Source of the DNA: Acidobacteria bacterium bin61
GTDB lineage: Bacteria; Acidobacteriota; Vicinamibacteria; Marinacidobacterales; Marinacidobacteraceae
Direction: 5' to 3'
Assembly: GCA_002238705.1 (NCBI GenBank)
Contig: MPMW01000004.1
Span: 1-64,000, forward strand
Length of the DNA stretch: 64,000 nt
Positions 40,863 to 50,025 of this stretch are shown here, piece after piece (within the stretch, counting starts at the first letter, position 1; every line of letters starts with the position of its first letter). The notes beneath the pieces were generated by a model that was given only the letters and a program-made list of their open reading frames with translations, searched no databases and was not told the origin of the DNA. A program made the position numbers and the translations under genes.

Positions 40863-41027
40863 TCAACGCGTCTCCCGATGCAGTATGTGAGTGCGGCAGA
40901 AACGGCAGTACTTGCGCAACTCCATCCGGCCGGGATGGGTTGCCCGGTTCTTCGTCGTCGAATACGTGCGCCGCTTGCAGTCCGTACATGCCAGCGTGAC
41001 GATTTGCCGCTTCTTTTCGCGAGCCAT
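40863..41027 (-). CDS. rpmG: 50S ribosomal protein L33, zinc-binding form
   Basis: A 54-residue protein translated here: [20 protein letters not shown] then [20 protein letters not shown] and [14 protein letters not shown]. Cys14, Cys17, Cys41 and Cys44 are the zinc ligands. The ATG has GGGGAAAG upstream. It sits between tuf and tRNA-Trp, as in many bacteria. Confidence 0.97.
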   Translation of the reverse strand: MAREKKRQIVTLACTDCKRRTYSTTKNRATHPGRMELRKYCRFCRTHILHRETR

Positions 41028-41129
41028 GCCGCTTTCCCCGTGGGTTTTCTCCGCTCAGATGTTCCGAGGATGGCCTCTCCACGAGCGACTCAGGTCGTCC
41101 GCGGAAGGACCGTTTCCCGTTAACGTCGC

Positions 41130-42317
41130 CTACTCCAGGACTTCGGTGGTCATCCCGGAGGCGACCGTCCTGCCGCCTTCGCGGATCGCGAAGCGGAGAC
41201 CACGGTCCATGGCGATCGGGGTGATCAGTTCCACCTCGAGCTGGATGTTGTCTCCCGGCATGGCCACCACCTGGTCTCCCAAAAGGGTGGCGGTGCCGGT
41301 CACATCCGTGGTCCGGAAATAGAACTGTGGGCGATAGCCGCTTTTGAACGGCTTTTCGCGTCCCCCCTCTTCCTTGGACAGGACGTAGACCTCAGACCGG
41401 AATTTGGTGTGAGGCGTGATGGAACCGGGCTTGGCAAGGACCATTCCGCGTTCCACGTCCCGGCGATCGGTTCCCCGCAGCAGGATCCCGACGTTGTCAC
41501 CGGCCTCACCCTCGTCGAGAAGCTTCTTGAACATCTCGACTCCGGTCACCACCCGCTTCCGGGTCTCCCGGATGCCGACGATTTCGACTTCTTCCTGAAC
41601 GCAGACCTTGCCCTGCTCGATGCGGCCGGTCACCACAGTGCCCCGGCCGGAGATCGAGAAGACGTCCTCGATCGGCATCAGATAGTCCTTGTCGATCGCC
41701 CGCTCCGGCATCGGCACGTACTCGTCCAGCGCCTTCGTCAGCTCCCGGACGGGTTCCCAGTCGCTGGGATCGTCCGACTCGAGCGCCTTGAGCGCACTGC
41801 CCCGGATGATCGGGATGTCATCGCCGGGGAAGTCGTAGTAGGAAAGCAGTTCCCGGACTTCGAGTTCCACGAGCTCGAGCAGCTCTTCGTCGTCCAGCAT
41901 GTCCACCTTGTTGAGGAACACGACGATCCGGGGCACGCCGACCTGGCGAGCCAGGAGGATGTGCTCGCGGGTCTGCGCCTGGGGCCCGTCGGGTGCGGAA
42001 ATCAGCAGCACCGCACCGTCCATCTGGGCGGCGCCGGTGATCATGTTCTTGATGTAGTCGGCGTGGCCGGGGCAGTCCACATGAGCGTAGTGGCGCGCCT
42101 CGGTTTCATACTCCACGTGGGCGGTGGCGATCGTGATGCCCCGCTCCCGCTCTTCCGGAGCGTTGTCGATCGAGTCGAAACTCCGGAAATTTCCGCCCTG
42201 CTCGGCGGCGAGGACCTTCGTGATCGCTGCGGTCAGGGTTGTCTTGCCGTGATCCACATGACCGATGGTCCCCACGTTTACGTGGGGTTTGGTGCGTTCG
42301 AACTTCTCCTTGGCCAT
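41130..42317 (-). CDS. tuf: Elongation factor Tu
   Basis: A 395-residue GTPase delivering aminoacyl-t[37 protein letters not shown] and NKVDM are the G motifs; the C-terminal half has [20 protein letters not shown] and [20 protein letters not shown]. This is the only tuf seen; the str operon at 25-28 kb lacks one. It directly follows the tRNA-Thr(GGT) gene, so tRNA and mRNA may be processed from one transcript. Confidence 0.99.
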   Translation of the reverse strand: MAKEKFERTKPHVNVGTIGHVDHGKTTLTAAITKVLAAEQGGNFRSFDSIDNAPEERERGITIATAHVEYETEARHYAHVDCPGHADYIKNMITGAAQMDGAVLLISAPDGPQAQTREHILLARQVGVPRIVVFLNKVDMLDDEELLELVELEVRELLSYYDFPGDDIPIIRGSALKALESDDPSDWEPVRELTKALDEYVPMPERAIDKDYLMPIEDVFSISGRGTVVTGRIEQGKVCVQEEVEIVGIRETRKRVVTGVEMFKKLLDEGEAGDNVGILLRGTDRRDVERGMVLAKPGSITPHTKFRSEVYVLSKEEGGREKPFKSGYRPQFYFRTTDVTGTATLLGDQVVAMPGDNIQLEVELITPIAMDRGLRFAIREGGRTVASGMTTEVLE

Positions 42318-42401
42318 CTGGTCTTCTCCTTGTTAGCTGCGAGACCTGGTTGTTTGCCGCGGGCGCGGGGAATCAGATCGTCCCCGAGGTGGGGGCGAAA
42401 G

Positions 42402-42476
<75 letters not shown>

Positions 42477-42571
42477 GTAGACGAGGGCGGGGGCCGGTGG
42501 TACGGCACCGTGCCGTGCGAGAGCCGACGCATCGGCCGCGGTTCGGGGACGACACGAGCCGCACCGTGGCC

Positions 42572-42754
42572 GGTAGCCCGTGGGCAAAGTCGCGTGAGCG
42601 CCGAGGCGGGCGAGGCGCTCGGCTGACAAGGCGCGTGAGGGCGGAATACCGAGTGTATTGCGACCGAAACGCAACGCCGAGCGCCGCAAGGCGGCGCGGT
42701 TCAGCCGGGATGCATCGCCCGCCGAACGCCGCGTGACCTTGTCCACGGGCTGCC
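42572..42754. repeat. MITE-like element A, copy A2 (inverted), between two tRNA genes
   Basis: Left GGTAGCCCGTGGGCAAAGTC and right TGACCTTGTCCACGGGCTGC are imperfect inverted termini. The interior is that of copy A1 in reverse (GACAAGGCGCGTGAGG, GGAATACCGAGTGTATT, CGAAACGCAACG). The termini are intermediate between A (CTGTGGYRAAACC) and B (CCGTGGGGAAAGC). Its right end stops four bases from the encoded CCA of tRNA-Gly. Confidence 0.85.
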
Positions 42755-42758
42755 AGCA

Positions 42759-42834
42759 TGGAGCGGGAGACGGGATTCGGACCCGCGACCCTCAGCTTGG
42801 AAGGCTGATGCTCTGCCAACTGAGCTACTCCCGC
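42759..42834 (-). tRNA. tRNA-Gly (TCC)
   Basis: Acceptor GCGGGAG/CTCCCGC, anticodon stem TCAGC/GCTGA with loop CTTCCAA giving anticodon TCC, T arm GGGTCCGAATCC. CCA is encoded. Confidence 0.97.
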
Positions 42835-43001
42835 GTTATGGAATGAGGGGACCGCCGACCGTGGACGAAACGGTACAGCGTCGCCGGCGGAGACGAGCAC
42901 GTCGTGTTCGGCGCCAAAACGCGTTCCGGCGGACCGGAGCGAGCCGTTGTCGGTAGTCAAAGCAGTTAAGGGGGGTTCGGTTGGGGAAACTCCGGATGAG
43001 G

Positions 43002-43088
43002 TGGTGGAGCGGGGAGGATTCGAACCTCCGAAGGCGTAAAGCCGGCAGGTTTACAGCCTGCTGCGTTTGGCCGCTTCGCTACCACTCC
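43002..43088 (-). tRNA. tRNA-Tyr (GTA)
   Basis: A class II tRNA with a long variable arm. Acceptor GGAGTGG/CCGCTCC (one G-T pair), anticodon stem GCAGG/CCTGC with loop CTGTAAA giving anticodon GTA, T arm GGTTCGAATCC. Discriminator A and CCA are encoded. Confidence 0.97.
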
Positions 43089-43238
43089 GCCCGGGAAAAC
43101 TCCGCCGCTCATGAGACAGAAAAGCAGCCTCTCTGCTACCAGCCGGCCGATCCGGACGCGTTGTCCGAATCAATCTCTCCAGAATCCAGCCCTCCGGACC
43201 CAGCGCGGTCCGGTCCGATGCGATCTGGCCCGATCCGG

Positions 43239-43311
43239 AGCTGGCGAAGGGACTTGAACCCTTGACCGGCTGATTACAAATCAGCTGCTCTGCCTCCTGA
43301 GCTACGCCAGC
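43239..43311 (-). tRNA. tRNA-Thr (TGT)
   Basis: Acceptor GCTGGCG/CGCCAGC, anticodon stem GCTGA/TCAGC with loop TTTGTAA giving anticodon TGT, T arm GGGTTCAAGTCC. The 3' CCA is not fully encoded (CCG follows). First gene of the tRNA-tuf transcript. Confidence 0.97.
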
Positions 43312-43330
43312 GTGCACCGGCGAACGGTCT

Positions 43331-43360
43331 ATTATAGGAGCGCCCGAATCGGGGTGTCAA
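43331..43360 (-). promoter_or_regulatory. Sigma70-type promoter of the tRNA-Thr-Tyr-Gly-Thr-tuf operon
   Basis: Minus strand TTGACA, an 18-base spacer, then TATAAT: full consensus at both boxes. The expected start is about 12 bases before the tRNA-Thr(TGT) gene. It is probably the main entry point for the tRNA-tuf-rpmG-secE-nusG run. Confidence 0.9.
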
Positions 43361-43396
43361 CTGCGAATCGGATGGGTCGGCACAACCTTGCAGCCG

Positions 43397-43446
43397 GTAG
43401 CAATCTGTGGCGAAACCCGCGTGAGCGCCGAGGCCCCCACCGGGAC
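43397..43446. repeat. Partial element A joined to the CCCCCACCGGGA motif
   Basis: GGTAGCAATCTGTGGCGAAACC and CGCGTGAGCGCCGAGGC match one end of element A in the orientation of copy A4. It then passes directly into CCCCCACCGGGA, the reverse complement of the CCGGTGGGGG motif found at 11559, 48386 and 51698. It lies between the tRNA promoter and the rlmB stop. Confidence 0.7.
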
Positions 43447-43459
43447 GCCATTTCTCCGG

Positions 43460-44319
43460 CTACGAACCGTCAACGTCCTCGGGCGCCCCATCCGCGGGCC
43501 GGCCCGCGCGCGCGGCGAGCCCCCGTTGACGCACCGTTTCGTAAAGCACGATGCCAGTCGCCACGGAAACGTTCAGTGAACGAACCGAACCCAACTGCGG
43601 CAGGGAAACGAGGACCTCGCACTCCTTGGACACCCCGGCGGCGAGTCCCCGGCCCTCGGACCCCACGACCAGGACGATGGGCTGGGTCCAGTCGAACTCG
43701 TACCAGGGGACACTCCCCCGCGGAGTCAGGCCGACGGTCCAGTATCCGTGAGCCCTGAGCGCTCTCAGGGCAGTCGCCGCGCCCGGGATGCGCACGAGGG
43801 GGGGGGGGGGGGGGGGCGCGGGCCCCCCGCCGATGCCGCGATGGCAACGGGCGAGGGAGGCGCCGCGCCGCGCTTGGGAACCAGTACCGCATCCACGCCG
43901 GCGCCGTCCGCGGCGCGGACCAGCGCGCCAAAGTTGCGCGGGTCCTCGATGCGATCGAGCAACAGGAGGCGGCTCGGCTTCGGGTCCATCGACAGCACCT
44001 CTCCGAGCGCCAGCCACGCGACCGGTGACACCTCGCACGCCGCCCCCTGGTGGCGCGCACCGGCCGAAATCCGGTCGAGGTACTGATTCGGAACGCGCTG
44101 CAGCGGGACGCCGCGAGCCCGCGCGATCTTCAGCAGAGCCTGATGGCGGCTCTGCAGCGGTCCCGTGCGGACGAGCACCCGTCGAACCTGGTTCGGGATG
44201 CCCTGCAGCGTCTCCTCCACCCGAGCGGGGCCGAAGACCCACGTCGCGGCCCGATCCTGATCCACCCCGCCGGCGGGGCCGCCGGCCCGTCCCGGACGCT
44301 GCTTCTCGTGACGCGTCAT
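43460..44319 (-). CDS. rlmB: 23S rRNA 2'-O-methyltransferase of the TrmH/RlmB family, frame broken at a poly-G tract
   Basis: SpoU-class methyltransferase that in E. coli modifies G2251 of 23S rRNA. The first part has the small substrate-binding domain (WVFGPARVEETLQGIPNQVR) and LLLLDRIEDPRNFGALVRAA, the first SAM-knot motif. The second part, in another frame, has VLVVGSEGRGLAAGVSKECE and SLPQLGSVRSLNVSVATGIV, the second and third motifs. The frames meet at 19 consecutive G (plus strand 43798-43816), read as poly-Pro where relatives have a varied segment. Seventeen or twenty G would restore the frame. ATG overlaps the ispDF stop. It is either a true frameshift, a phase-variable tract or a sequencing error. 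Confidence 0.85.
43798..43816. repeat. Poly-G tract inside rlmB
   Basis: Nineteen G on the plus strand, followed by the self-complementary GCGGGCCCCCCGC. A B-element tract at 11485-11505 is followed by the similar GCGGGCCCGCCGCC. See the rlmB entry for the effect on the frame. Confidence 0.9.
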
Positions 44320-45545
44320 CCCGCGGGCCGGGCCGGTTCCAGGATACGGAGTTCGGGATCAAGTCGGACGAGGGCTTTCGCCGCGAGTCCCTCACCCCTG
44401 CCCGTAAAGCCCATCTTGTCGGTGGTGGTGGCCTTTAGGCCCACCGCGCCGGGGGCGATTCCGAGCATCGCTCCGATCCTGCGCCTCATCTCCTCGATCC
44501 GGGGGGCGAGCCGGGGACGCTCGGCGATGATGGTGAGATCCGCCTGGCCCGGTCCGTATCCGGCGCCCGCGGCGATCTCGAGAGCGCGCCGCACGAACCG
44601 ATCGCTCGCCGCCCCTCGAAGTCCCGGATCGGACGAAGGAAACAGCGCCCCGATGTCCGGTCCGGCTACCGCGCCGAGGATTGCGTCGGTCAGAGCGTGC
44701 AGGACCGCGTCTCCGTCGGAGTGCCCCTCGAGCGCCGGAACACCGGGAAACGCAATTCCGCCCAGTTGGAGGGTCCCGGTGGTTCCGAAGCGGTGCGCGT
44801 CGAAACCAAGACCGATGCGAGGCATTTCAAGGCGCCCACCGAGCCGGATGCGCGCCACCTCCAGGTCTGCCGGACGGGTCACTTTCAGGTTCTCGGGACT
44901 CCCCTCGACCACGCGTACCGGATGCCCCGCCGCCCGAACCAGGGAGGCTTCGTCCGTTCCGCTCACCCCTGCTGCCGCCGCCCGGTCAAGCGATTCGCGG
45001 AGCAGGTCCCACCGAAAGCACTGGGGCGTCTGGGCCTGAATGGTGTGCTCCCGGTCCACGAGCCCGTCCGCGTTTGAATCGCCGGCCAGCCGCCACAGGG
45101 TGTCGGAGGGACGACACCCCGGAATCGCGGCGCCGTAGCGGCGGGCCGTCTCGATGACCTCTTCAATGAGCGCGAGCGGCGGCGCCGGCCTCGCCCCATC
45201 GTGGACGGCTACCAGGTCCGGAACCGCGCCTTCTGCCTTCGCGAACCGTTCGTCCAGCGCGTCGAGACCGCAAGAGGTGGAGTCATGGCGGGTCTTGCCT
45301 CCGGAGCAAAAGGAAACCCGGCCTTCCACCGACGCGAAGTACGGACGCATGCCGGCCCGCCAGGACTCGAAGCCCGCCGCCGGCAAGACGAGTACCAAAC
45401 GACTGATGGATTCCGACGCCAGCACCGCGCGGGCCGCATGAACGACGAGCGGCAGACCGAGAACCGGCTGGAACTGCTTGGGGAGCTCCCCGGAGCCAAA
45501 CCGGGTCCCGGAACCCCCGGCGACGATGACGGCGCCAACCCGCAT
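44316..45545 (-). CDS. ispDF: Bifunctional IspD/IspF of the MEP isoprenoid pathway
   Basis: A 409-residue fusion. Residues 1 to about 230 are IspD (MEP cytidylyltransferase): AVIVAGGSGTRFGSGELPKQ, VAVHDGARPAPPLALIEEVI, IQAQTPQCFRWDLL. From about 240 it is IspF (MEcPP synthase): GLGFDAHRF with metal-binding Asp and His, LEGHSDGDAVLHALTDAILG, DIGALFPSSDP, and ATTTDKMGFTGRGEGLAAKA. The first and fifth dedicated steps of the pathway are thus in one polypeptide, a fusion known in several bacteria. It follows radA by 16 bases and overlaps rlmB. Confidence 0.96.
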   Translation of the reverse strand: MRVGAVIVAGGSGTRFGSGELPKQFQPVLGLPLVVHAARAVLASESISRLVLVLPAAGFESWRAGMRPYFASVEGRVSFCSGGKTRHDSTSCGLDALDERFAKAEGAVPDLVAVHDGARPAPPLALIEEVIETARRYGAAIPGCRPSDTLWRLAGDSNADGLVDREHTIQAQTPQCFRWDLLRESLDRAAAAGVSGTDEASLVRAAGHPVRVVEGSPENLKVTRPADLEVARIRLGGRLEMPRIGLGFDAHRFGTTGTLQLGGIAFPGVPALEGHSDGDAVLHALTDAILGAVAGPDIGALFPSSDPGLRGAASDRFVRRALEIAAGAGYGPGQADLTIIAERPRLAPRIEEMRRRIGAMLGIAPGAVGLKATTTDKMGFTGRGEGLAAKALVRLDPELRILEPARPAG

Positions 45546-45561
45546 GGCCTCGGAATTCCCG

Positions 45562-46959
45562 TCAGCCCACCACGGCCAGGGCGTCGCTCAGCGTCTTCGC
45601 CGCGACAAGCTCAATTTCCGGGGGCCGTTCCTGAGCACGGGTCCCTCCCGGATTCATCACCGCACGTTCGTATCCCAGCCGCGCCGCCTCCCGGAGCCGC
45701 ACACCCGCCTGGTGGACGGGGCGCACTTCGCCGGACAGGCCGACTTCACCGATAAAGACGACCCCCGGCGGCACGGGAACGCCCCGCCTCCGGGAGACCA
45801 CGGCCGCGAGAAGACCCAGGTCGGCAGCCGGCTCGGTCACACTGAGGCCACCGGTAACCGACACATAGACGTCACTGCGCAGGAGTCCCCCACCACCTCC
45901 TGTTTCCAGCACCGCGAGAAGCACGGCGAGCCGGCCGCTGTCAAACCCCACCGGAACCCGCCGGGGATAGGCGAGAGGGCTCTCGGCGAGCAACACCTGG
46001 ATCTCGGCCAGGAGCGGTCTCGTTCCCTCGAGCGTGCAGACGACGGCCGATCCCGGTTGCGGGTCACCCCCGGTAAGGAAGAGTTCGGACGGATTCTGGA
46101 CGGGCAGCAGGCCCTGCCCCGTCATTTCGAAAACCCCGAGCTCGCCGGCAGCGCCGAACCGGTTCTTCACGGCCCGCAGCAGCCGGTGCGATTGCTTCCG
46201 GTCGCCCTCGAAGTGCAGCACGGTGTCCACCATGTGCTCGAGGGTGCGCGGGCCGGCGATGGCGCCGTCCTTGTTCACGTGCCCGATGATGAAGACCGGG
46301 ACCCGCGTGGCCTTGGCGTACAACACCAGCGAAGCAGCCGACTCCCGAACCTGGGTGACGGTTCCCGGGGCGCCGCTGATCTCCGGCGAGTGAACGCACT
46401 GCACGGAATCGAGCACCAGCAGCCGCGGTTGTGCGGACTCCGCCGCATCAAGAATGCGCGGCATGCTCGTCTCGGAGAAAAGCAGGAGCGAGTCCGGCTG
46501 CAATCCAAGCCGCTCGCCACGCAACTTGAGTTGGTGCTCGGACTCCTCCCCGCTCACGTAGAGCACGGGGTCTCCGGAAGCGGCCGCAGCCGCGGCCAAC
46601 TGAAGGAGGAGCGTGCTTTTGCCGGCGCCCGGCTCTCCCGCCACCAATACGGCCGAGCCGGGGACCACCCCGCCCCCCAGGACGCGGTCGAGTTCAGGGA
46701 TGCCCAGCGGACGGCGGGGCGCCGCCGCGGTGTCTACCTCCTTCCAGGCAACCGGCTTTGCGCCCCCGCCGCCAGCGGCGGAAGCGAATCCGCGCCAGCG
46801 CCCGGCGGCCTCCTTCGGCACTTCGTGCTCGACGAGCGGCGTCTGGGAGGAACACGACGGGCAGTACCCCATCCAGCGGGAGTAGTCCTGCCCGCACTCC
46901 ACGCAGGCAAAGCGGACCGTTGACCCCTTGGGCACCAACTCACCAACCGGTGTCCTCAT
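45562..46959 (-). CDS. radA: DNA repair protein RadA
   Basis: A 465-residue RecA-like branch-migration ATPase. Zinc finger CVECGQDYSRWMGYCPSC near the start, Walker A GEPGAGKST, Walker B LLVLDSVQ, the RadA motif KNRFGAAGE, and a C-terminal Lon-like domain (GLSVTEPAADLGLLAAVVSR; VFIGEVGLSGEVRPV). The chosen ATG overlaps the dnaB stop by 20 bases. No obvious Shine-Dalgarno sequence precedes it, so the exact start is moderately certain. Confidence 0.96.
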   Translation of the reverse strand: MRTPVGELVPKGSTVRFACVECGQDYSRWMGYCPSCSSQTPLVEHEVPKEAAGRWRGFASAAGGGGAKPVAWKEVDTAAAPRRPLGIPELDRVLGGGVVPGSAVLVAGEPGAGKSTLLLQLAAAAAASGDPVLYVSGEESEHQLKLRGERLGLQPDSLLLFSETSMPRILDAAESAQPRLLVLDSVQCVHSPEISGAPGTVTQVRESAASLVLYAKATRVPVFIIGHVNKDGAIAGPRTLEHMVDTVLHFEGDRKQSHRLLRAVKNRFGAAGELGVFEMTGQGLLPVQNPSELFLTGGDPQPGSAVVCTLEGTRPLLAEIQVLLAESPLAYPRRVPVGFDSGRLAVLLAVLETGGGGGLLRSDVYVSVTGGLSVTEPAADLGLLAAVVSRRRGVPVPPGVVFIGEVGLSGEVRPVHQAGVRLREAARLGYERAVMNPGGTRAQERPPEIELVAAKTLSDALAVVG

Positions 46960-48340
46960 CCGGATCAGGATAGTCGGCGTCCGCACCGGCCTCCCCGTCG
47001 CCCAGGTTCTGGAATTTCGTGTACCGATCGAGCCAGGCGAGCCTGACATCTCCCACTGGACCGTTGCGGTTCTTCGCGACGATCACCCGGCGAACCGGGG
47101 GAGACGGTCCTTCGATCGCTTCCGCCCCTTCCTGTTTCTTCTTCCACTCCCGGTGAATGAAAACCACGATGTCTGCGTCCTGCTCGAGCGCCCCGGATTC
47201 GCGCAGATCGGACAGGCGGGGCGCCGCCAGCATTCCGGTCCGTTGCTCCGGCGCCCGGCTGAGCTGAGAGAGTGCCAGGATCGGCACATCGAGTTCCTTG
47301 GCCAGCAGTTTGAAGGAGCGGCTGATTTCGGCGATCTCCAGGTTGCGGTTTTCGAAGCGCCGGGACCCCGGCTCCGATCCGCGCATCAACTGCAGGTAGT
47401 CGATCACGACCAGATCGAGTCCGTGTTCGCGGCTCAGTTGGCGCGCCTTGGACCGAAGTTCGACGGGGGTGACGTTCGAGTCGTCCACGTAAATGGGCAT
47501 GCTCGCGACCGCGGGAAGCGTGTTCTGGATGAGTCGCCGATCTCTCTCGCTGAGCAGTCCGGGGCGCGAGAGCTGGCGGGCATCGACCTCCGCCTGGGAG
47601 AAGAGCAGCCGGGTGGCGATCTGCCGGCGGGGCATTTCCAGGCTGAAAATGAGCACCCGCTTGCCGGCGCGGCCGGCGGCGAGCGCGATATTGAGCGCCA
47701 GACTGGTCTTCCCCTCTCCGGGCCGGGCCCCGACCAGAATGAGGTCCGACTTTCTGAGACCGCCCATCAGGTTGTCGAGGTCCCCGAATCCGGTGCGGAT
47801 TCCCGAGAACCCCTCTCGCTGCCGGGCGGCCTCTTCGGCGAGGTTCGCCAGATCCTCGGTGAGCCGGACCGGGCCGGAGGCGAAAGACCCTTCCGCGATC
47901 GCGAAGAGGTCCTTTTCGGCAGCCGCCAGGATTTCCCGCGGGGAGTTCCGGATCGCGTCGCTCGCGACGCGGCTGCCGAAATGATGGAGCTGGCGGCTGA
48001 GCGAACGTTCGCGAACGAGCTTGGCGTAGTCCGCGGCGTTCGAAGAACGCGCCACGCCGTCCAGGAGCTCGCTCAGATAGCCGGCGCCGCCGGCGGCGTC
48101 CAGCTTTCCGTCCCGTTCGAGTTCCGAACGGACTGTCAACAGATCGATCTTCCGGAGTTCGGGACCGTCGTCGAGCACGCAGAAGGCATCGAAGATCCGC
48201 TGGTGGCGGACATCGAGGAAATCCGTGGACTTCAGGATCTCCCGCACGGAATCGAGCTGACTCCGATCGACGAGGATCGCCGCGAGCACCGCTCGCTCGG
48301 CTGTCAGATCCTGCGGGAGACGGACGCCTTCGTCCGGCAC
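46940..48340 (-). CDS. dnaB: Replicative DNA helicase DnaB
   Basis: A 466-residue hexameric helicase. The N-terminal DnaG-binding domain (LTAERAVLAAILVDRSQLDS) is followed by a linker and a RecA-type motor with Walker A GARPGEGKTSLALNIA, Walker B VVIDYLQLM, and the conserved LSQLSRAPEQR and RESGALEQDADIVVFIHR. No intein is present. The acidic tail DYPDPDEDTGW overlaps radA. Confidence 0.98.
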   Translation of the reverse strand: MPDEGVRLPQDLTAERAVLAAILVDRSQLDSVREILKSTDFLDVRHQRIFDAFCVLDDGPELRKIDLLTVRSELERDGKLDAAGGAGYLSELLDGVARSSNAADYAKLVRERSLSRQLHHFGSRVASDAIRNSPREILAAAEKDLFAIAEGSFASGPVRLTEDLANLAEEAARQREGFSGIRTGFGDLDNLMGGLRKSDLILVGARPGEGKTSLALNIALAAGRAGKRVLIFSLEMPRRQIATRLLFSQAEVDARQLSRPGLLSERDRRLIQNTLPAVASMPIYVDDSNVTPVELRSKARQLSREHGLDLVVIDYLQLMRGSEPGSRRFENRNLEIAEISRSFKLLAKELDVPILALSQLSRAPEQRTGMLAAPRLSDLRESGALEQDADIVVFIHREWKKKQEGAEAIEGPSPPVRRVIVAKNRNGPVGDVRLAWLDRYTKFQNLGDGEAGADADYPDPDEDTGW

Positions 48341-48385
48341 GGACAGTCGCCTCGCTACGGCTCTTGCCCGAAGGAAGCGGAGCGG

Positions 48386-48493
48386 CCAGTTCTCCCGGTG
48401 GGGGCCAGTCGGCGCCTCCGCCGGGAAGACCGGGCGGCGTCGTTCGAGCCCTTACCGGGAGAACCGGGCCGGGTGACTTTGTCCACTGGCTGC
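48386..48493. repeat. Hybrid repeat between rplI and dnaB
   Basis: Starts with CCAGTTCTCCCGGTGGGGG and ends with GTGACTTTGTCCACTGGCTG, which matches the right end of copy A2. GGCCAGTTCTCCCGGT and ACCGGGAGAACCGGGCC within it can form a long imperfect stem. The rest of the 162-base spacer shows no gene. Confidence 0.65.
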
Positions 48494-48502
48494 TCGGGGG
48501 TG

Positions 48503-49099
48503 TCAGTCCTCCGAGTCGTCCGCTTCTTCAGAGGGCGGTGTAGCAACCGGGGCGGGGGCGTCGCCGTCCTCATCGGACGCCTCGTCCTGGGCGCGACTCG
48601 CGGACACCTCGGTCGGAATCTCGGGCAGCGGCTCAACGCCGAGGGAGCCGGCGGCAACCGGGGAAACCTCGATAGGAAGATCGACCTCGATTTCGCTGTG
48701 GAGCCGAACCACCGCCGCGGCCTGACCCGCAACCTTGATGGGGCCGCCCAGAATGATGCGGCTGCGGGCAATCTCGAACCCGTTCTCCGCGAGCCGCCTG
48801 GTGATGTCCTGAACCGAAACGGAACCGTAGAGTTCGTTGGAGTCGGTCTTCACCCGACGCTCGAAGCGTAGCGTCAGATCCTCGAGCGAGCGGGCGAGCG
48901 CCTCGGCGGCCTCCCGCTCCTGAATCCTCTCCACGGCCCACACCTTTCGGGCTGCGGCCACGTCCTTCCGGTTTTCCTCGGTGATCGGGACCGCAATCCG
49001 GCGGGGAAGCAGGTAGTTGCGGGCGTAGCCCGGGCGAACGTTGACTTCGTCGCCGGGTTCACCCAGGGCATCAACGGGCTGTTTCAGCAGCAGGCGCAT
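48503..49099 (-). CDS. rplI: 50S ribosomal protein L9
   Basis: A 198-residue protein with the N-terminal rRNA-binding domain (MRLLLKQPVDALGEPGDEVN, VRPGYARNYLLPRRIA), a central helix and the C-terminal domain (VSVQDITRRLAENGFEIARS; KVAGQAAAVVRLHSEIEVDL). About 40 extra acidic residues follow (SEEADDSED at the end), longer than the usual ~150. In the common rpsF-rpsR-rplI-dnaB order. Confidence 0.97.
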   Translation of the reverse strand: MRLLLKQPVDALGEPGDEVNVRPGYARNYLLPRRIAVPITEENRKDVAAARKVWAVERIQEREAAEALARSLEDLTLRFERRVKTDSNELYGSVSVQDITRRLAENGFEIARSRIILGGPIKVAGQAAAVVRLHSEIEVDLPIEVSPVAAGSLGVEPLPEIPTEVSASRAQDEASDEDGDAPAPVATPPSEEADDSED

Positions 49100-49119
49100 G
49101 CGATCTTTCCCCGTCGACC

Positions 49120-49365
49120 CTATTCGTAGGGCAAGAGCGCCATCTGCCGGGCGCGCTTGATGGCGATCCGGATCTGCCGCTGGGCTCGGGCGCTGGCCCG
49201 CGATACGCGGCGAGGCGCGATCTTGGCGCGGTCACCGAGGAACTCGCGAAGAAAATCCACGTCCTTCCAGTCCACCCGGTCCACACCGTTCAGGAGTGGA
49301 TTGACTCTCACGCGCCGGACGGTCTGCCGCCGGCGGCGCCGAGGGGTCGCGGGTCTGTCGCTCAT
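49120..49365 (-). CDS. rpsR: 30S ribosomal protein S18
   Basis: An 81-residue protein. The core [20 protein letters not shown] and [20 protein letters not shown] plus [11 protein letters not shown] is typical. ATG overlaps the rpsF stop by four bases. Unlike many bacteria, no ssb gene lies between rpsF and rpsR. Confidence 0.97.
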   Translation of the reverse strand: MSDRPATPRRRRRQTVRRVRVNPLLNGVDRVDWKDVDFLREFLGDRAKIAPRRVSRASARAQRQIRIAIKRARQMALLPYE

Positions 49366-49952
49366 GATGTCTCCTCCTCATTCGGGGTGGCCCCTTCCGC
49401 CTGGGTAGACGCTTCCGTCTTGGTGGGCCCGTCAGCCTTGGTGGACCCTCCAGGCGGCGGCGCCTGTCCGGCTCCGTCGGCTTCGCCGGCGCGGGCTTCC
49501 TCAGTCGCCTCTTCAGCAGCTTTGGCCGCAGCCTCGGCAGCCGCGGCGGCGGCGCGCACAGCGCGTTCCTCCCGCCGGCGAAGGTCCGCGGCCTGATCCC
49601 GCTCACGGGTTTCCTTGTCCGTCCGCAGCACAATGAAACGCAGCACGCCTTCGGCGAGCTGAACTCGGCTTTCGATGCCCCTGATGGAATCCGGGGGCGC
49701 ATCGAAGTAGCAGAGGATGTAGAGGCCCTCGTGGTGCCCGCCGATGGGGTACGCGAGGCGCCGCCGCTCCCAGGGTTTGAGACTGACGATCTCACCGCCC
49801 TGCCCCTTGACGATGCTCTCGACGCGTTCGACCACCGCCAGGGAGGCCCCGTCATCAAGGGTCGGATCCAGAATGAACATGAACTCATAGCCGTTCATGA
49901 GGGAACCCGGTTGGGGCAGAGCCGCCGTTTGGGGACTCGACTGTTCGCTCAT
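49362..49952 (-). CDS. rpsF: 30S ribosomal protein S6 with repetitive acidic tail
   Basis: A 196-residue protein. The S6 fold is residues ~19-115 ([54 protein letters not shown]). Beyond that is an Ala/Glu coiled stretch and a tail [20 protein letters not shown] generated by an 18-base degenerate repeat. A second ATG at codon 19 (MNGYEF) is a reasonable alternative start and would give the normal N-terminus. Confidence 0.95.
   Translation of the reverse strand: MSEQSSPQTAALPQPGSLMNGYEFMFILDPTLDDGASLAVVERVESIVKGQGGEIVSLKPWERRRLAYPIGGHHEGLYILCYFDAPPDSIRGIESRVQLAEGVLRFIVLRTDKETRERDQAADLRRREERAVRAAAAAAEAAAKAAEEATEEARAGEADGAGQAPPPGGSTKADGPTKTEASTQAEGATPNEEETS
49377..49448. repeat. 18-bp degenerate tandem repeat at the end of rpsF
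   Basis: Four units on the minus strand: GGGTCCACCAAGGCTGAC, GGGCCCACCAAGACGGAA, GCGTCTACCCAGGCGGAA, GGGGCCACCCCGAATGAG. They encode the Thr/Lys/Ala-rich S6 tail and end just before the GAGGAGGAG that serves rpsR. Confidence 0.75.
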
Positions 49953-50025
49953 TCGAGGGTTTCTCCAGCGTTACCTGTGACGCTACCCGCAAGGAACGGT
50001 GCGGGAATCTGCGGACGGTTCCGCA

